Source of the DNA: JAUWVG01 sp964633715 | Lineage (GTDB): Bacteria; Acidobacteriota; Aminicenantia; Aminicenantales; Aminicenantaceae | Reading direction: 5' to 3' | NCBI GenBank assembly: GCA_964633715.1 | Contig: CAZWHQ010000056.1 | Span: forward strand, 1-23,022 | DNA: 23,022 nt | Shown: positions 1 through 8,041 of the stretch, in pieces | How the letters are laid out: each line of letters begins with the position of its first letter | Numbering within the stretch: the stretch's first letter is position 1 | Notes under the pieces: generated by a model | The model's database searches: none | The model's input: only the letters and a program-made list of their open reading frames with translations | What the model was told of the DNA's origin: nothing | Program-made: the position numbers and the translations under genes

Positions 1-353
1 TGATAGGTTTTACTGAATCCGGCATACAATTTTCCTCTTGGATCTAAGGCCCAGATAAAACGTTCAGAACTTGAGCTCGTCGCAACAGATCCTCCTTCGA
101 CTGCTCTTGACCTCATCGTTTCAGTTTCTATATCGATTAAGTTTTTTTTGTTTTGCCCCTCGGAGTCCATGGAAACTATGCTTGTGATCATCTGGATATC
201 TTGGAATTCACTTGTCAGTTCAACTTCGTTTTTTTGTGACTTTTTCTGAAAATAAACACGATTTTCGCCCGCAAAGAGCATTCCATAATAGAAACCATCC
301 AGCTTAAAATTTCCGAGGATATTTCCTTCACGGTCAAAGGTGATTATTCTCAC
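1..353 (-). pseudogene. Six-bladed beta-propeller protein, partial (N-terminus lost, C-terminus outside window)
   Basis: The minus strand is open from 353 to the window edge (117 codons) and reads like the middle of an exported six-bladed beta-propeller. Blade-like segments are visible, such as ITFDREGNILGNFKLDG and ERFIWALDPRGKLYAGF, of the kind also found in the intact propellers at 15088 and 18707. A TGA closes the frame upstream at 357-359. The only start nearby is a GTG at 351-353 with no Shine-Dalgarno sequence. The signal peptide and first blades expected for this family (about 360-380 residues) are missing. The break coincides with the start of the rhamnosidase remnant on the other strand, so I infer a rearrangement or assembly join near 351. 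Family assignment is fairly secure; pseudogene status is inferred from the missing 5' end. Confidence 0.6.
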
Positions 354-1103
354 TTGTCATCACAAACAGATGGGCTATCCGATTGGCTGGCTATCGACAG
401 CCACACATCTGCTGATCTGGTTAACAACTCCATTTACATTTATATGATGGAGGTAACGGCCATCATGGCGGCAGCCATTGGGGAAAATGAATATGCGGTC
501 ATACTGAAAGACCGTCATAAAAATGCAAAGGCCGAATGGAACGAGGTATATGTGGATCCAGAGTCGGGAAGAACAAGGAATGCCGAAGGCATTATTGTTC
601 ATTCACAGACATCTTATGCCACCCCTCTGAATTTCAATACCTTCAGTGATGAAAATATGAAGCAGGCACAGGATTACCTTGCTGAGCTTGCTGCTAATCC
701 GTCATCAAGCAATACAAATCCCGACGGTTCCCCTGTTATATATCCTACGCGGCAGGGAAGAGGAGGTTTTGGCGGAGGAGGCGAAGGCAGTCCTGAAGAC
801 ACTTCGAATGATTTCCTTCCTTATACGATTACAAATGGTGTAATTTCAAGCAGCTGGACGGCTGATGGAAACGGGAACATGACTTTATACAATGCTGTCG
901 TTCCAGCCAATACAACAGCAACTCTTTATCTTCCGATTAATGAAGGATTAGATAATATGGGCAGCGTAAGTGGTGCCTTCTTTGTCGAGACAACACTCCA
1001 CAATAATATCCCGGTTGCCAGATATGAACTCTCTTCTGGGAGCTTTGACTTTACGATTGGGGCCAATGGTGTCACAGTAATTACAGCGAATTATGTAAAG
1101 TGA
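354..1103 (+). pseudogene. GH78 alpha-L-rhamnosidase remnant (N-terminus and part of the catalytic domain deleted)
   Basis: The 249 residues resemble two non-adjacent pieces of a bacterial alpha-L-rhamnosidase. Residues 9-100 look like the late part of the (alpha/alpha)6 barrel (DWLAIDSHTSADLVNNSIYI, AEWNEVYVDPESG, QTSYATPLNF). Residues 164-249 look like the C-terminal beta domain, with the typical VPANTTATLYLP motif and a final SGSFDFTIGANG strand. The pieces join at about residues 160-164 (near nt 835-845), where the segment carrying the end of the barrel would be expected. Full-length enzymes are roughly 900 residues or more, so the N-terminal domains and upstream catalytic acid region are also gone. 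The frame has no ATG at its left end; the first start is a TTG at 354 without a ribosome site. The fragment is unlikely to be active. Family identity is from remembered motifs, not a search. Confidence 0.7.
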
Positions 1104-1234
1104 GCTCAAATTTTCGGCTCTCCCTTCTTATTGTGCGCCCACGGTAGAAGTCACAGGTTCAGATAAACATACTCTTTTTGAATTTGATATTCTTGCTTCC
1201 ATTAAGATCCATTCTAAAGTGGACAATTTAAGAG

Positions 1235-1310
1235 TGGCAGCGCTACGGGGATTCGAACCCCGGTTTGATGGATGAGAACCACTTGCCCTAGTCCCCTAGA
1301 CGATAGCGTC
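1235..1310 (-). tRNA. tRNA-Glu (anticodon CUC)
   Basis: The complement of 1235-1310 folds as a cloverleaf. It has a T arm CGGGG-TTCGAAT-CCCCG, an anticodon loop TTCTCAT with anticodon CTC for Glu (GAG), a glutamate-type D arm (GTCTAGGGG...), discriminator G and an encoded CCA. Two A.C mismatches are visible, at acceptor pair 2-71 and at anticodon-stem pair 27-43, next to G.U pairs at 1-72 and 28-42. It may be functional or slightly degraded. Its 3' end faces the broken genes at 1-1103. Confidence 0.88.
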
Positions 1311-1339
1311 ACCCATGAATTGGAACAACAGGATTTTTC

Positions 1340-2668
1340 TTATTTGATGATCGCGTCCCAGAGCTTCCTTCTGTAGTTCTCTCTGTCCACCAGCTTGCAT
1401 TCGTCAAGAGTTTTAACCTGCTTGGAGGACAAAATGAGTTTAGACATAAAACTGGGGGCTCTTCTGATCCCCTCTCCGACATTGATTAAAACCACATCTC
1501 CATCTTTCAAATTTCCATCCGCCAGGGACTTAAAAAACCCGCCGACAGCGATGGCTGCAGCCGGCCCAATCCTGACAGCGGATTCATAGGCGACCAGCCT
1601 CGTCACGGCAAGAGTGTCATCTTCGGGGAAAATATTGATCTCTCCCTTGCTTTCCCGAACGAGTTTGGATATTACCGGATAGGTCTTTGGATAACCTGTC
1701 GCAAGTGTAGGAATCATCGTTTCTGGATTTTGATAGATGGGGAAGGATTTTTCCCACCCATCGGGAAAGTTCTTTTGTTTTGCTTCAGTCCATGCATCGG
1801 CCATAGGCGAACACTTGTCCGTCTGAGTCAGAATAAACCGGGGCATCGTTTCGAACAAGCCTAAATCATTGAGTTCTCTGCATGCCTTGGCGATACCTAA
1901 AGGACCGGTCCCACCACTGAGCGCCTGAATATAGACCGTGGGGAAATCGAGCAAAAGGCGCAGCCATTCGTAGACCAAGGTTTTTTTAGCCTCTATCCGC
2001 ATTGGATCAAAATTTCCTGCGGCCAGCAGGATGCCGTGTTTTTGAGAAAATGCTGATGCTAAATCTTTGGCAGCTTGGTAGTCTCCGTCGACCCGGAATA
2101 CCTTCTGACCAAAACAGGCAATTTCTGCTTCTTGCGATTTTGAAGAGTTGCTGGGAATAAAGGCATAAAGAGAGATCCCGGCTGCAGACAAATATCGCGA
2201 ATAGGCAACGCCAATATTGCCGGTGGATGCAACCGCATATGTTTTGATCCCGGCCTCGTTCAGCACGCTGGCAACCATGGAACCAGCCAGGTCCTTGAAT
2301 GTTCCTGTTGCAAAATTGTCATCGTGCCGGTGGGCAAAAACCTTGAGTTCAATTCCATATTGTTCTTTGGCGAATTCCTCAAGAAATCGCCACCGGTCGA
2401 TGGGAACAATGCCCTCACCGCAGCTAGCCATGTGTTCCTTATTGTTTAGGGGGAGATAATCGAAATATCTCCATAGGCCGGAATCGGCAGCGGATTTGTC
2501 GTTGAGAAAATCTTCAATCCTCTCCATCCCGTTATGATAGACGACATCGGCTTGATTGCTTCCACAAGCGGGACAGCATTGCCCGCTGTCGAACCATATA
2601 TTGAACGTTTCTATTTGTTTCTCGCACCCTCTACATTGGAGGGAAAATTTTAAATCTTTATCACTCAT
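1340..2668 (-). CDS. Threonine synthase-like PLP-dependent enzyme with N-terminal zinc ribbon
   Basis: A 442-residue fold-type II PLP enzyme of the threonine synthase group (COG0498-like). Family members convert O-phosphohomoserine to threonine in the cytoplasm; close paralogues such as cysteate synthase use other phosphorylated substrates. Cys12/Cys15 and Cys31 or Cys32/Cys35 form a zinc-ribbon-like N-terminus. The PLP lysine is probably Lys125 in TGTFKDLAG. ASTGNIG (148-153) matches the substrate/PLP loop, and SGGTGPLG (251-258) the glycine-rich phosphate-binding loop. Length is normal for the family. The start ATG at 2668 follows GGAG (AAGGAGAAGAAGAA). No other threonine genes are nearby, so the exact substrate is not proven. 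The gene is divergent from the arylsulfotransferase gene and sits upstream of tRNA-Glu on the same strand. Confidence 0.85.
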   Translation of the reverse strand: MSDKDLKFSLQCRGCEKQIETFNIWFDSGQCCPACGSNQADVVYHNGMERIEDFLNDKSAADSGLWRYFDYLPLNNKEHMASCGEGIVPIDRWRFLEEFAKEQYGIELKVFAHRHDDNFATGTFKDLAGSMVASVLNEAGIKTYAVASTGNIGVAYSRYLSAAGISLYAFIPSNSSKSQEAEIACFGQKVFRVDGDYQAAKDLASAFSQKHGILLAAGNFDPMRIEAKKTLVYEWLRLLLDFPTVYIQALSGGTGPLGIAKACRELNDLGLFETMPRFILTQTDKCSPMADAWTEAKQKNFPDGWEKSFPIYQNPETMIPTLATGYPKTYPVISKLVRESKGEINIFPEDDTLAVTRLVAYESAVRIGPAAAIAVGGFFKSLADGNLKDGDVVLINVGEGIRRAPSFMSKLILSSKQVKTLDECKLVDRENYRRKLWDAIIK

Positions 2669-3056
2669 TTCTTCTTCTCCTTCAATTCGTGCAAAACCTA
2701 TGCATGTTTTTCCGCTCGACCCTATTCATCTTTAGGCCGCACTCTGACTTGGATAGGTTTACGCCTTTGAAAAAGTATTTCCAAGTGGATTATCGAAACT
2801 GATAGTTTAGTTTTTTCAAATCCATATTAAACAATTACTGGATTAAAATGATACACTTTAAGTTTTTTTTTCTCAAGAGAAGATATATGAACACAACATA
2901 AATTTGAGTTTTGTCCAGCCTGATTGATGGGAATGAGAAGGAATAAAGATTCGATGGGTAAAACAAGGCAATAATTCACTCCTCCCAATACCCTTTCATA
3001 AAAAAAATTAATAAAAATGGAATAATTTAAACAGAGGAGTAATCTAATAGACTGAA
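2669..3056. other. Divergent intergenic region with nested inverted repeats
   Basis: This 388-bp AT-rich stretch separates the minus-strand PLP enzyme from the plus-strand arylsulfotransferase gene, so both promoters must lie in or near it. The only structure I see is a nested pair of inverted repeats: TTTGAAAAA (2766-2774) with TTTTTCAAA (2812-2820), enclosing AAACT-GAT-AGTTT (2796-2808). It could be an operator or simply AT-rich coincidence. I see no convincing promoter pair, RNA gene or terminator. GAGGAG at 3034-3039 is the best ribosome site for the gene at 3057 but lies about 17 nt from the ATG. Confidence 0.3.
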
Positions 3057-4607
3057 ATGAACATAAAAATTAAATCCATATTGGCAACAATCGCCACAAT
3101 TTTAATTTTGACTGCAGCTCCTTTCGCCCAAAATCAACCTCAGGAAACAGGCCTGATCCTGAAGAAAGACACAGCCTTTGCGGGATACACTCTGTTCGCT
3201 CCCCTTGGGGCCACAGTAACTTTCCTCATCGATATGGAGGGCAGGATTGTCAACGTCTGGGAGAGCGATTATCAACCGGGGCAGTCTGTCTATCTTCTCG
3301 ACAACGGCCATCTTCTCCGCACAGCCTCTGTTGGCCCCTCTTCCAACAGGACGTTTCATGGAGGCGGCGCAGGAGGGCGTGTCCAGGAATTCACCTGGGA
3401 AGGAGAGCTCGTGTGGGATTTCGAATTCAACAGCGACAGATATCTTCTTCACCACGATATCGAAAAACTTCCCAGCGGAAATGTCCTCATGATCGCCTGG
3501 GAGAAAAAGGAACCCCAAGAAGCCCTCGCGGCTGGAAGAAATCCCGGCTCTCTCGGACAGGAAGGGCTGTGGCCCGATTTCATTATTGAAGTAAAGCCCA
3601 CAGGAAAAACAACCGGAAAGATCGTTTGGGAGTGGCATGTCTGGGATCATCTTGTTCAGGATTATGATTCATCAAAGAACAATTACAGCGATGTGGCCAA
3701 ACATCCCGAACTGATCAATTTCAATCCCGGGGACTGGACCAAAAGGCTCTCCAACAAACAACTGGAGAAGCTTGAAGCCCTTGGTTATCTCCGAGCCTCC
3801 CGTTCACAAAATCCAGGAGAATCCCATCCCGGCTGGACGCACATCAACGCAGTCGACTACAACGCCCCATTCGATCAAATTTTGCTGAGCGTTCTCGGTT
3901 TTAACGAAATCTGGATTATCGACCATAGCACCACAACCAAAGAGGCCTCTGGACACACAGGAGGCCGAAGCGGCAAAGGAGGGGATATCCTCTATCGATG
4001 GGGCAATCCCCAGCTCTACGGAGCGGGCACACCCGAAGACCAGACACTCTACGCACAGCATGATGCACAATGGATTCCTGAGGGAATCCAGGGGGGAGGT
4101 CATATTTTGGTCTTTAACAACGGCATGGGCAGGTCGGATGGAGACTACTCATCCGTTGATGAAGTCGTCTCCTCCAAAGACAAAGAGGGAAACTATATAC
4201 ATAAAAAAGGGCAAACTTACGGTTTGGGAGAAACAGTATGGTCCTACTCGGCCTCCCCAACAACGAATTTTTATTCGAGTCACATATCCGGATGCCAGCG
4301 TCTCCCCAACGGAAACACACTGATCTGCTCTGGAGAGAACGGCATTCTCTTTGAAGTGACACGGAAGGGTGACATCGTCTGGGAATATATCAATCCGGTA
4401 TCCGGCGGCTCTCAACCTCAGACAAAGTTCCCCCCGCCGCCTAAACCGAAACTCAAAAGACCCGCTGTGGGGGGGCCGAACAGCCCTGGGCCTCAAAATT
4501 CGGTTTTTAGAGCCCTCCGTTATGCCCCTTCATACCCAGGTCTTCAGGGCAAAGATCTGACACCTGGCGAAACGCTCGAACAGTTCGTTAAAAAAGAGGC
4601 AAGATAA
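3057..4607 (+). CDS. Exported arylsulfotransferase (ASST)-family beta-propeller protein
   Basis: A 516-residue protein with a Sec signal peptide (residues 1-24, ending near PFAQ), so it acts in the periplasm or outside. The body matches the ASST-type propeller family, whose studied members move sulfate between phenolic compounds. Landmarks are a LLHHDIEKLPSGNVLMI strand (His132/His133), IVWEWHVWDH (189-198), W-THINAVDYN (260-269), NEIWIIDHSTTTKEASGHTG (283-302), AQHDAQWIPEG (His335) and a final SGCQRLPNGNTLICSGENG blade. The conserved histidines suggest the active-site set is present, but sulfotransferase activity is only inferred. A Pro/Lys-rich linker (FPPPPKPKLKRP) lies near the C-terminus. 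The gene stands alone, with no sulfatase nearby. The start at 3057 is chosen because it gives a full signal peptide; its Shine-Dalgarno spacing is long. Confidence 0.82.
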   Translation: MNIKIKSILATIATILILTAAPFAQNQPQETGLILKKDTAFAGYTLFAPLGATVTFLIDMEGRIVNVWESDYQPGQSVYLLDNGHLLRTASVGPSSNRTFHGGGAGGRVQEFTWEGELVWDFEFNSDRYLLHHDIEKLPSGNVLMIAWEKKEPQEALAAGRNPGSLGQEGLWPDFIIEVKPTGKTTGKIVWEWHVWDHLVQDYDSSKNNYSDVAKHPELINFNPGDWTKRLSNKQLEKLEALGYLRASRSQNPGESHPGWTHINAVDYNAPFDQILLSVLGFNEIWIIDHSTTTKEASGHTGGRSGKGGDILYRWGNPQLYGAGTPEDQTLYAQHDAQWIPEGIQGGGHILVFNNGMGRSDGDYSSVDEVVSSKDKEGNYIHKKGQTYGLGETVWSYSASPTTNFYSSHISGCQRLPNGNTLICSGENGILFEVTRKGDIVWEYINPVSGGSQPQTKFPPPPKPKLKRPAVGGPNSPGPQNSVFRALRYAPSYPGLQGKDLTPGETLEQFVKKEAR

Positions 4608-4721
4608 GCATTAAATCCAAAGTGTCGAGATTATTTGATGTCAGCACGATGTGGATATAAATGCTAGTAAGGAACGGCAAATATAATCAAATTCATGTTG
4701 AAATGCTGTGATAACTAGTTG

Positions 4722-4750
4722 TTGAAAAAGGCCTTCTTTTGGTATAGAAT
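4722..4750 (+). promoter_or_regulatory. Candidate sigma70-type promoter of the redox-sensor operon
   Basis: TTGAAA at 4722-4727 and TAGAAT at 4745-4750 are separated by 17 bp and lie about 120 bp upstream of the first gene of the cluster (4874). The 266-bp gap before that gene holds no other clear signal except a strong ribosome site (AGGAGG at 4851 and GGAG at 4861-4864, 9 nt before the ATG). This is a pattern match only. Confidence 0.45.
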
Positions 4751-4873
4751 TATAAATTAGTTACAGCAGAAAGCTGAACTTTAAAAAAATAGTACCCAAG
4801 AGAAATCATTCACAACTATCGATTTTATCCAACATGTTTGAGAAAGATTTAGGAGGCACAGGAGTTTGAAATC

Positions 4874-5557
4874 ATGAAAAATAATTTAAAACCTTTCATC
4901 CAAGTCTACTGCCCTGAATTAAAGGAGATGATTAAACCAGGTGAATGGACCGCATGCCCTTTTTTCGAAGGAAAAAAGTTGGGTATCGATGATGAGGAGG
5001 ATGTCTTAAAACAGATATTCCGCTGTCATGTCCAGTGTGGCTGCAAGATTGAGTATCAATTCTATGACGGGGACAAGCTCGTCTCCAAACTCGAAGATTC
5101 CATTGAAGATCAAGATTCACTACGGCGGATTTTAAAGCTTGTCTTGAAGAAGTCAGAAAAACAGTCCGTGAGTCAGACAAAGAAGGTCCTTCTTGTGGAT
5201 GATGACACTGATTTTTTAGAGATGCATGCGGCTGTTTTGGAAAACAGAGGATACGAGGTTATCACGGCTCAAAGTTCAAAAGAATGTATGGAAAAGCTCG
5301 AGGAAATGAAGCCTGATATTGTCGTTCTTGACGTCATGATGGAGCAGTTCGATTCAGGCTTTAAGGCGAGTGAAAAGATAAAGAAGAAATACAAGGATTT
5401 ACCTGTGATGCTTCTTACATCCATAAGTGCACAGACAGGCTTAGACTTCGCCTCAAACGAGGATGTTTTAAAGGTCAGTGGCGCCGATGCCCTTCTTGAT
5501 AAACCTGTAAGCCCAAAAATCTTCATCGAACAGATTGAAAAATTAACAGGTAACTAA
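4874..5557 (+). CDS. Response regulator receiver protein with cysteine-rich N-terminal domain
   Basis: A 227-residue cytoplasmic protein with two parts. Residues 1-100 form a domain I do not recognise, with cysteines at 13, 28, 51, 55 and 57 (the last three in CHVQCGC), a pattern that could hold a metal or Fe-S cluster. Residues 103-225 form a complete CheY-like receiver: acidic cluster Asp109-111, phosphoacceptor Asp153 in VVLDVMME, Thr182 and Lys210 in LLDKPVSP. There is no DNA-binding or enzymatic output domain. The receiver closely resembles the lone receiver at 7635 (shared DFLEMH, RGYEV and SSKE motifs), indicating duplication within the cluster. It starts the cluster, 24 nt before the hydrogenase-like kinase. 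Phosphotransfer from that kinase is likely but inferred. Confidence 0.85.
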   Translation: MKNNLKPFIQVYCPELKEMIKPGEWTACPFFEGKKLGIDDEEDVLKQIFRCHVQCGCKIEYQFYDGDKLVSKLEDSIEDQDSLRRILKLVLKKSEKQSVSQTKKVLLVDDDTDFLEMHAAVLENRGYEVITAQSSKECMEKLEEMKPDIVVLDVMMEQFDSGFKASEKIKKKYKDLPVMLLTSISAQTGLDFASNEDVLKVSGADALLDKPVSPKIFIEQIEKLTGN

Positions 5558-5581
5558 ATAGTTTGAATTTTCCAAAATCCT

Positions 5582-7669
5582 ATGAACCTCCTGAGCATTG
5601 ATAAGAAGAAGTGCCGCCGCTGCTACCGGTGTATACGTGAGTGTCCAACAAATGCTCTGAAAAAAGATAGGGGTCAGGTTTTAAGGATTGAAAACCGTTG
5701 TGTTCTCTGTGGTTCCTGTTATAAACACTGCCCCCATGGTGCCGTAGTCGCTCAAACAGGGGTAGAGGATGTGCTTCAACTTTTGGAATCAGGTGAAAGG
5801 GTCATTGCCCTTTTGGACCCTACCTTTCCTGCAGTTTTAGATAAAGGAACACCGGGTCAGTTGGTATCAGCCTTAAAAAAATTAGGATTTGATGAGGTTT
5901 GGGAATCGGCTGTAGGAGGAGACCTCGTTACTCGAGAATACAAGGAGTGGCTTTCAAAGAACGAAAAAACTCCCTCAATCTCATCATTCTGTCCCTCTCT
6001 GGTTCTCTATATTGAAAAGTTTGCCCCTCAACTCGTAGATCAATTGGTGCCTTTGGTTTCTCCCATGATCACAGCGGGTAAACTTGTGAAAAAACTCAGG
6101 GGAGAAGAGACGAAGGTTGTCTTTATCGGTTCATGTATTTCTCGAATATGGGAACGTCAAGATCATCACGTTAAAGGATTTGTGGACTGTGTGTTGATCT
6201 ACAGTGACATCTCAACGGCTCTTGATGAGAAAGGTATCGACCGAGAGAAGCAAAAACCTTCGGATTTTGACGGCCCCCCTGCAGGATTGGGGAGGATTTT
6301 AGGTATTCCTGGCGGGATGTCCAAATGTATCGGCATTGACCAGGATATACTCAATTTGGATCGTGTCATCCTAGCCGGCCATGACAGGGCCATCCGGGCT
6401 CTCCAGCAGCTGCAGGATAAAACGATCCGTTCAAAATTCTTGGATCTTCTTTTCTGTCAGGGCTGTATCGATGGTCCTTTCGTTGATAAAAAAATCTCAG
6501 GTCCCAGTCGGAAACAAATTGTTGTCGACTTTATCGAAACCCAACAACACAAATCCATATGCATGGAATGCCGGGAAGGGAAGGAGGCAAAATCACTCGA
6601 TCTGAAACGAACTTTTTCTCCCCAGGATATCTCTTTACCGGAGCCAACAGAAGAGAAGATCCAGGCTGTCCTCAGAAAGATGGGCAAGGTCTACCCGAAT
6701 AAAAACCTGGACTGCGGCAGTTGCGGATATAATTCCTGCAGGGAGAAAGCCAAAGCAGTTGTACAGGGCCTGGCCGAGGAGGAGATGTGTATGCATTATC
6801 TTCTCAGCCGGTCCCGGAGTTTATACGCCAAGCTGGAAAAATCTCATAAAGAATTGAAGAGTTCTCACAATGAGCTGGAAAGGGCTCAACGGCAGCTCAT
6901 CCAGACAGAAAAAATGGCTTCTCTTGGCCAACTGGCCGCAGGTGTCGCTCATGAATTGAACAATCCCCTGGGAACAATCACACTCTTCAGTCAGTTTCTC
7001 AGAAAACAAATGAAAGGTCAGGAGAAACTTGAAAAAGACCTTGATCTCATCGTCCAGGAAGCCAACCGGGCGGCAAAAATTGTCAGCGATCTGCTAAGCT
7101 TTTCGCGTGAAACCAAGGTCAAACCAGGACTTTTAAATATCAACAGTGTTATAGAAGAAGCCTTGTCGCTAATGGAAAAACGTGTTCTCTTTCGAAAAAT
7201 CGAAGTGAGACGGGAACTTGAATTGTCTCTCCCCTCTACCTTTGCTGACCCAGATCTTCTCAAACAGGTTTTTTTAAATATCATGCTAAACGGAGCCCAA
7301 GCGATGAATGGGGAAGGCGTCCTTACGCTGAAAAGTCAGGGGCTTAACGGCGGAAAGGAACTTCTCATTAAAATTAGTGACACAGGAAAAGGCATGGGGG
7401 AAGAACAACTTTCCCGTCTCTTCGATCCTTTCTTCACGACCAAAAAAAAAGGTACAGGCCTTGGATTGGCCATTGTCTACGGCATTATATCCAAACACAA
7501 GGGATCCATTAAGGTGGACAGTCAATTGAATAAAGGAACGGTTTTTTCGATTACTCTTCCTGTTTTGGACCAAAAAGAATGGAGGGAGAGTGGACAGACC
7601 AAATCCGATATGAGAAGGCCTGAAGGAGGACAAAATGTCAACTCTCAAAGAAAAGATCTTATTGGTTGA
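5582..7669 (+). CDS. Ferredoxin / [FeFe]-hydrogenase-like / Fe-S sensor histidine kinase
   Basis: A 695-residue soluble protein with four modules. Residues 5-55 are a 2x[4Fe-4S] ferredoxin (Cys11/14/17/21 and 40/43/46/50). Residues 60-320 resemble the large-subunit C-terminal domain of [FeFe] hydrogenase: SSFCP (Cys137), FIGSC (Cys185) and FCQGCIDGP (Cys292/295) sit where the three H-cluster loops occur. Residues 358-410 form a small Fe-S domain (Cys378, 381, 386, 403). After a coiled coil (415-442) comes a HisKA/HATPase kinase: His457 in GVAHELNNP, N box around 566-570, DTGKGMG (600-606) and GTGLGL (624-629). There is no membrane segment, so the input is cytoplasmic: H2, ferredoxin redox state or Fe-S status. 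The architecture resembles sensory (group C-like) hydrogenases. The first loop lacks the usual extra cysteine and the third is CxxC rather than CxxxC, so turnover is doubtful. No clear ribosome site precedes the ATG; the 3' end overlaps the next gene by 35 nt. Confidence 0.88.
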   Translation: MNLLSIDKKKCRRCYRCIRECPTNALKKDRGQVLRIENRCVLCGSCYKHCPHGAVVAQTGVEDVLQLLESGERVIALLDPTFPAVLDKGTPGQLVSALKKLGFDEVWESAVGGDLVTREYKEWLSKNEKTPSISSFCPSLVLYIEKFAPQLVDQLVPLVSPMITAGKLVKKLRGEETKVVFIGSCISRIWERQDHHVKGFVDCVLIYSDISTALDEKGIDREKQKPSDFDGPPAGLGRILGIPGGMSKCIGIDQDILNLDRVILAGHDRAIRALQQLQDKTIRSKFLDLLFCQGCIDGPFVDKKISGPSRKQIVVDFIETQQHKSICMECREGKEAKSLDLKRTFSPQDISLPEPTEEKIQAVLRKMGKVYPNKNLDCGSCGYNSCREKAKAVVQGLAEEEMCMHYLLSRSRSLYAKLEKSHKELKSSHNELERAQRQLIQTEKMASLGQLAAGVAHELNNPLGTITLFSQFLRKQMKGQEKLEKDLDLIVQEANRAAKIVSDLLSFSRETKVKPGLLNINSVIEEALSLMEKRVLFRKIEVRRELELSLPSTFADPDLLKQVFLNIMLNGAQAMNGEGVLTLKSQGLNGGKELLIKISDTGKGMGEEQLSRLFDPFFTTKKKGTGLGLAIVYGIISKHKGSIKVDSQLNKGTVFSITLPVLDQKEWRESGQTKSDMRRPEGGQNVNSQRKDLIG

Positions 7670-8039
7670 CGATGACCAAGATTTTCTTGAAATGCATAAG
7701 GCCGTATTAAAGCACCGGGGTTATGAGGTTCTTACTGCCACGAGCAGCAAGGAAGGGATCGAGCGAGTCAGAACAGATTTGCCGGATTTGATCATCCTGG
7801 ATTTAATGATGGAAAAACATGACGCCGGATTTTCCTTCAGCAAACAAATAAAAAGCGATCCACTGTTCAAGAAAATCCCCATCCTTATGGTTACGGCCGT
7901 GGCAGAGGCGACTGGCTATCGTTTTTCCATGGAGAAGGATGGATATTGGATGAAAACCGACGATTTCTTGAATAAGCCGGTCATGCCCGAAATCCTCATC
8001 CAAAAAGTCGAAAAGCTTCTGAAGGAAAGGAGTGAATAA
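7635..8039 (+). CDS. Single-domain response regulator (CheY-like receiver)
   Basis: A 134-residue stand-alone receiver. Asp12-14 form the acidic pocket, Asp56 (IILDLMME) is the expected phosphorylation site, and Thr87 and Lys114 (LNKPVMP) complete the switch. No output domain follows. The ATG at 7635 has a strong ribosome site (GAAGGAGG) inside the end of the kinase gene, giving a 35-nt overlap typical of translational coupling. It is a paralogue of the receiver in the gene at 4874 but lacks the Cys-rich N-terminal domain. It probably carries phosphate between the two kinases of this cluster or acts by protein-protein contact; partners are inferred from position alone. Confidence 0.9.
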   Translation: MSTLKEKILLVDDDQDFLEMHKAVLKHRGYEVLTATSSKEGIERVRTDLPDLIILDLMMEKHDAGFSFSKQIKSDPLFKKIPILMVTAVAEATGYRFSMEKDGYWMKTDDFLNKPVMPEILIQKVEKLLKERSE

Positions 8040-8041
8040 CA

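Noticed and set aside
3102..3650. 182-codon minus-strand frame inside the arylsulfotransferase gene
   Set aside because: Lies wholly within a gene with a signal peptide and family motifs on the other strand; no recognisable protein features.
4608..4680. Possible terminator from AGCATT...AATGCT after the arylsulfotransferase gene
   Set aside because: The arms match imperfectly over a long distance and no T run follows.
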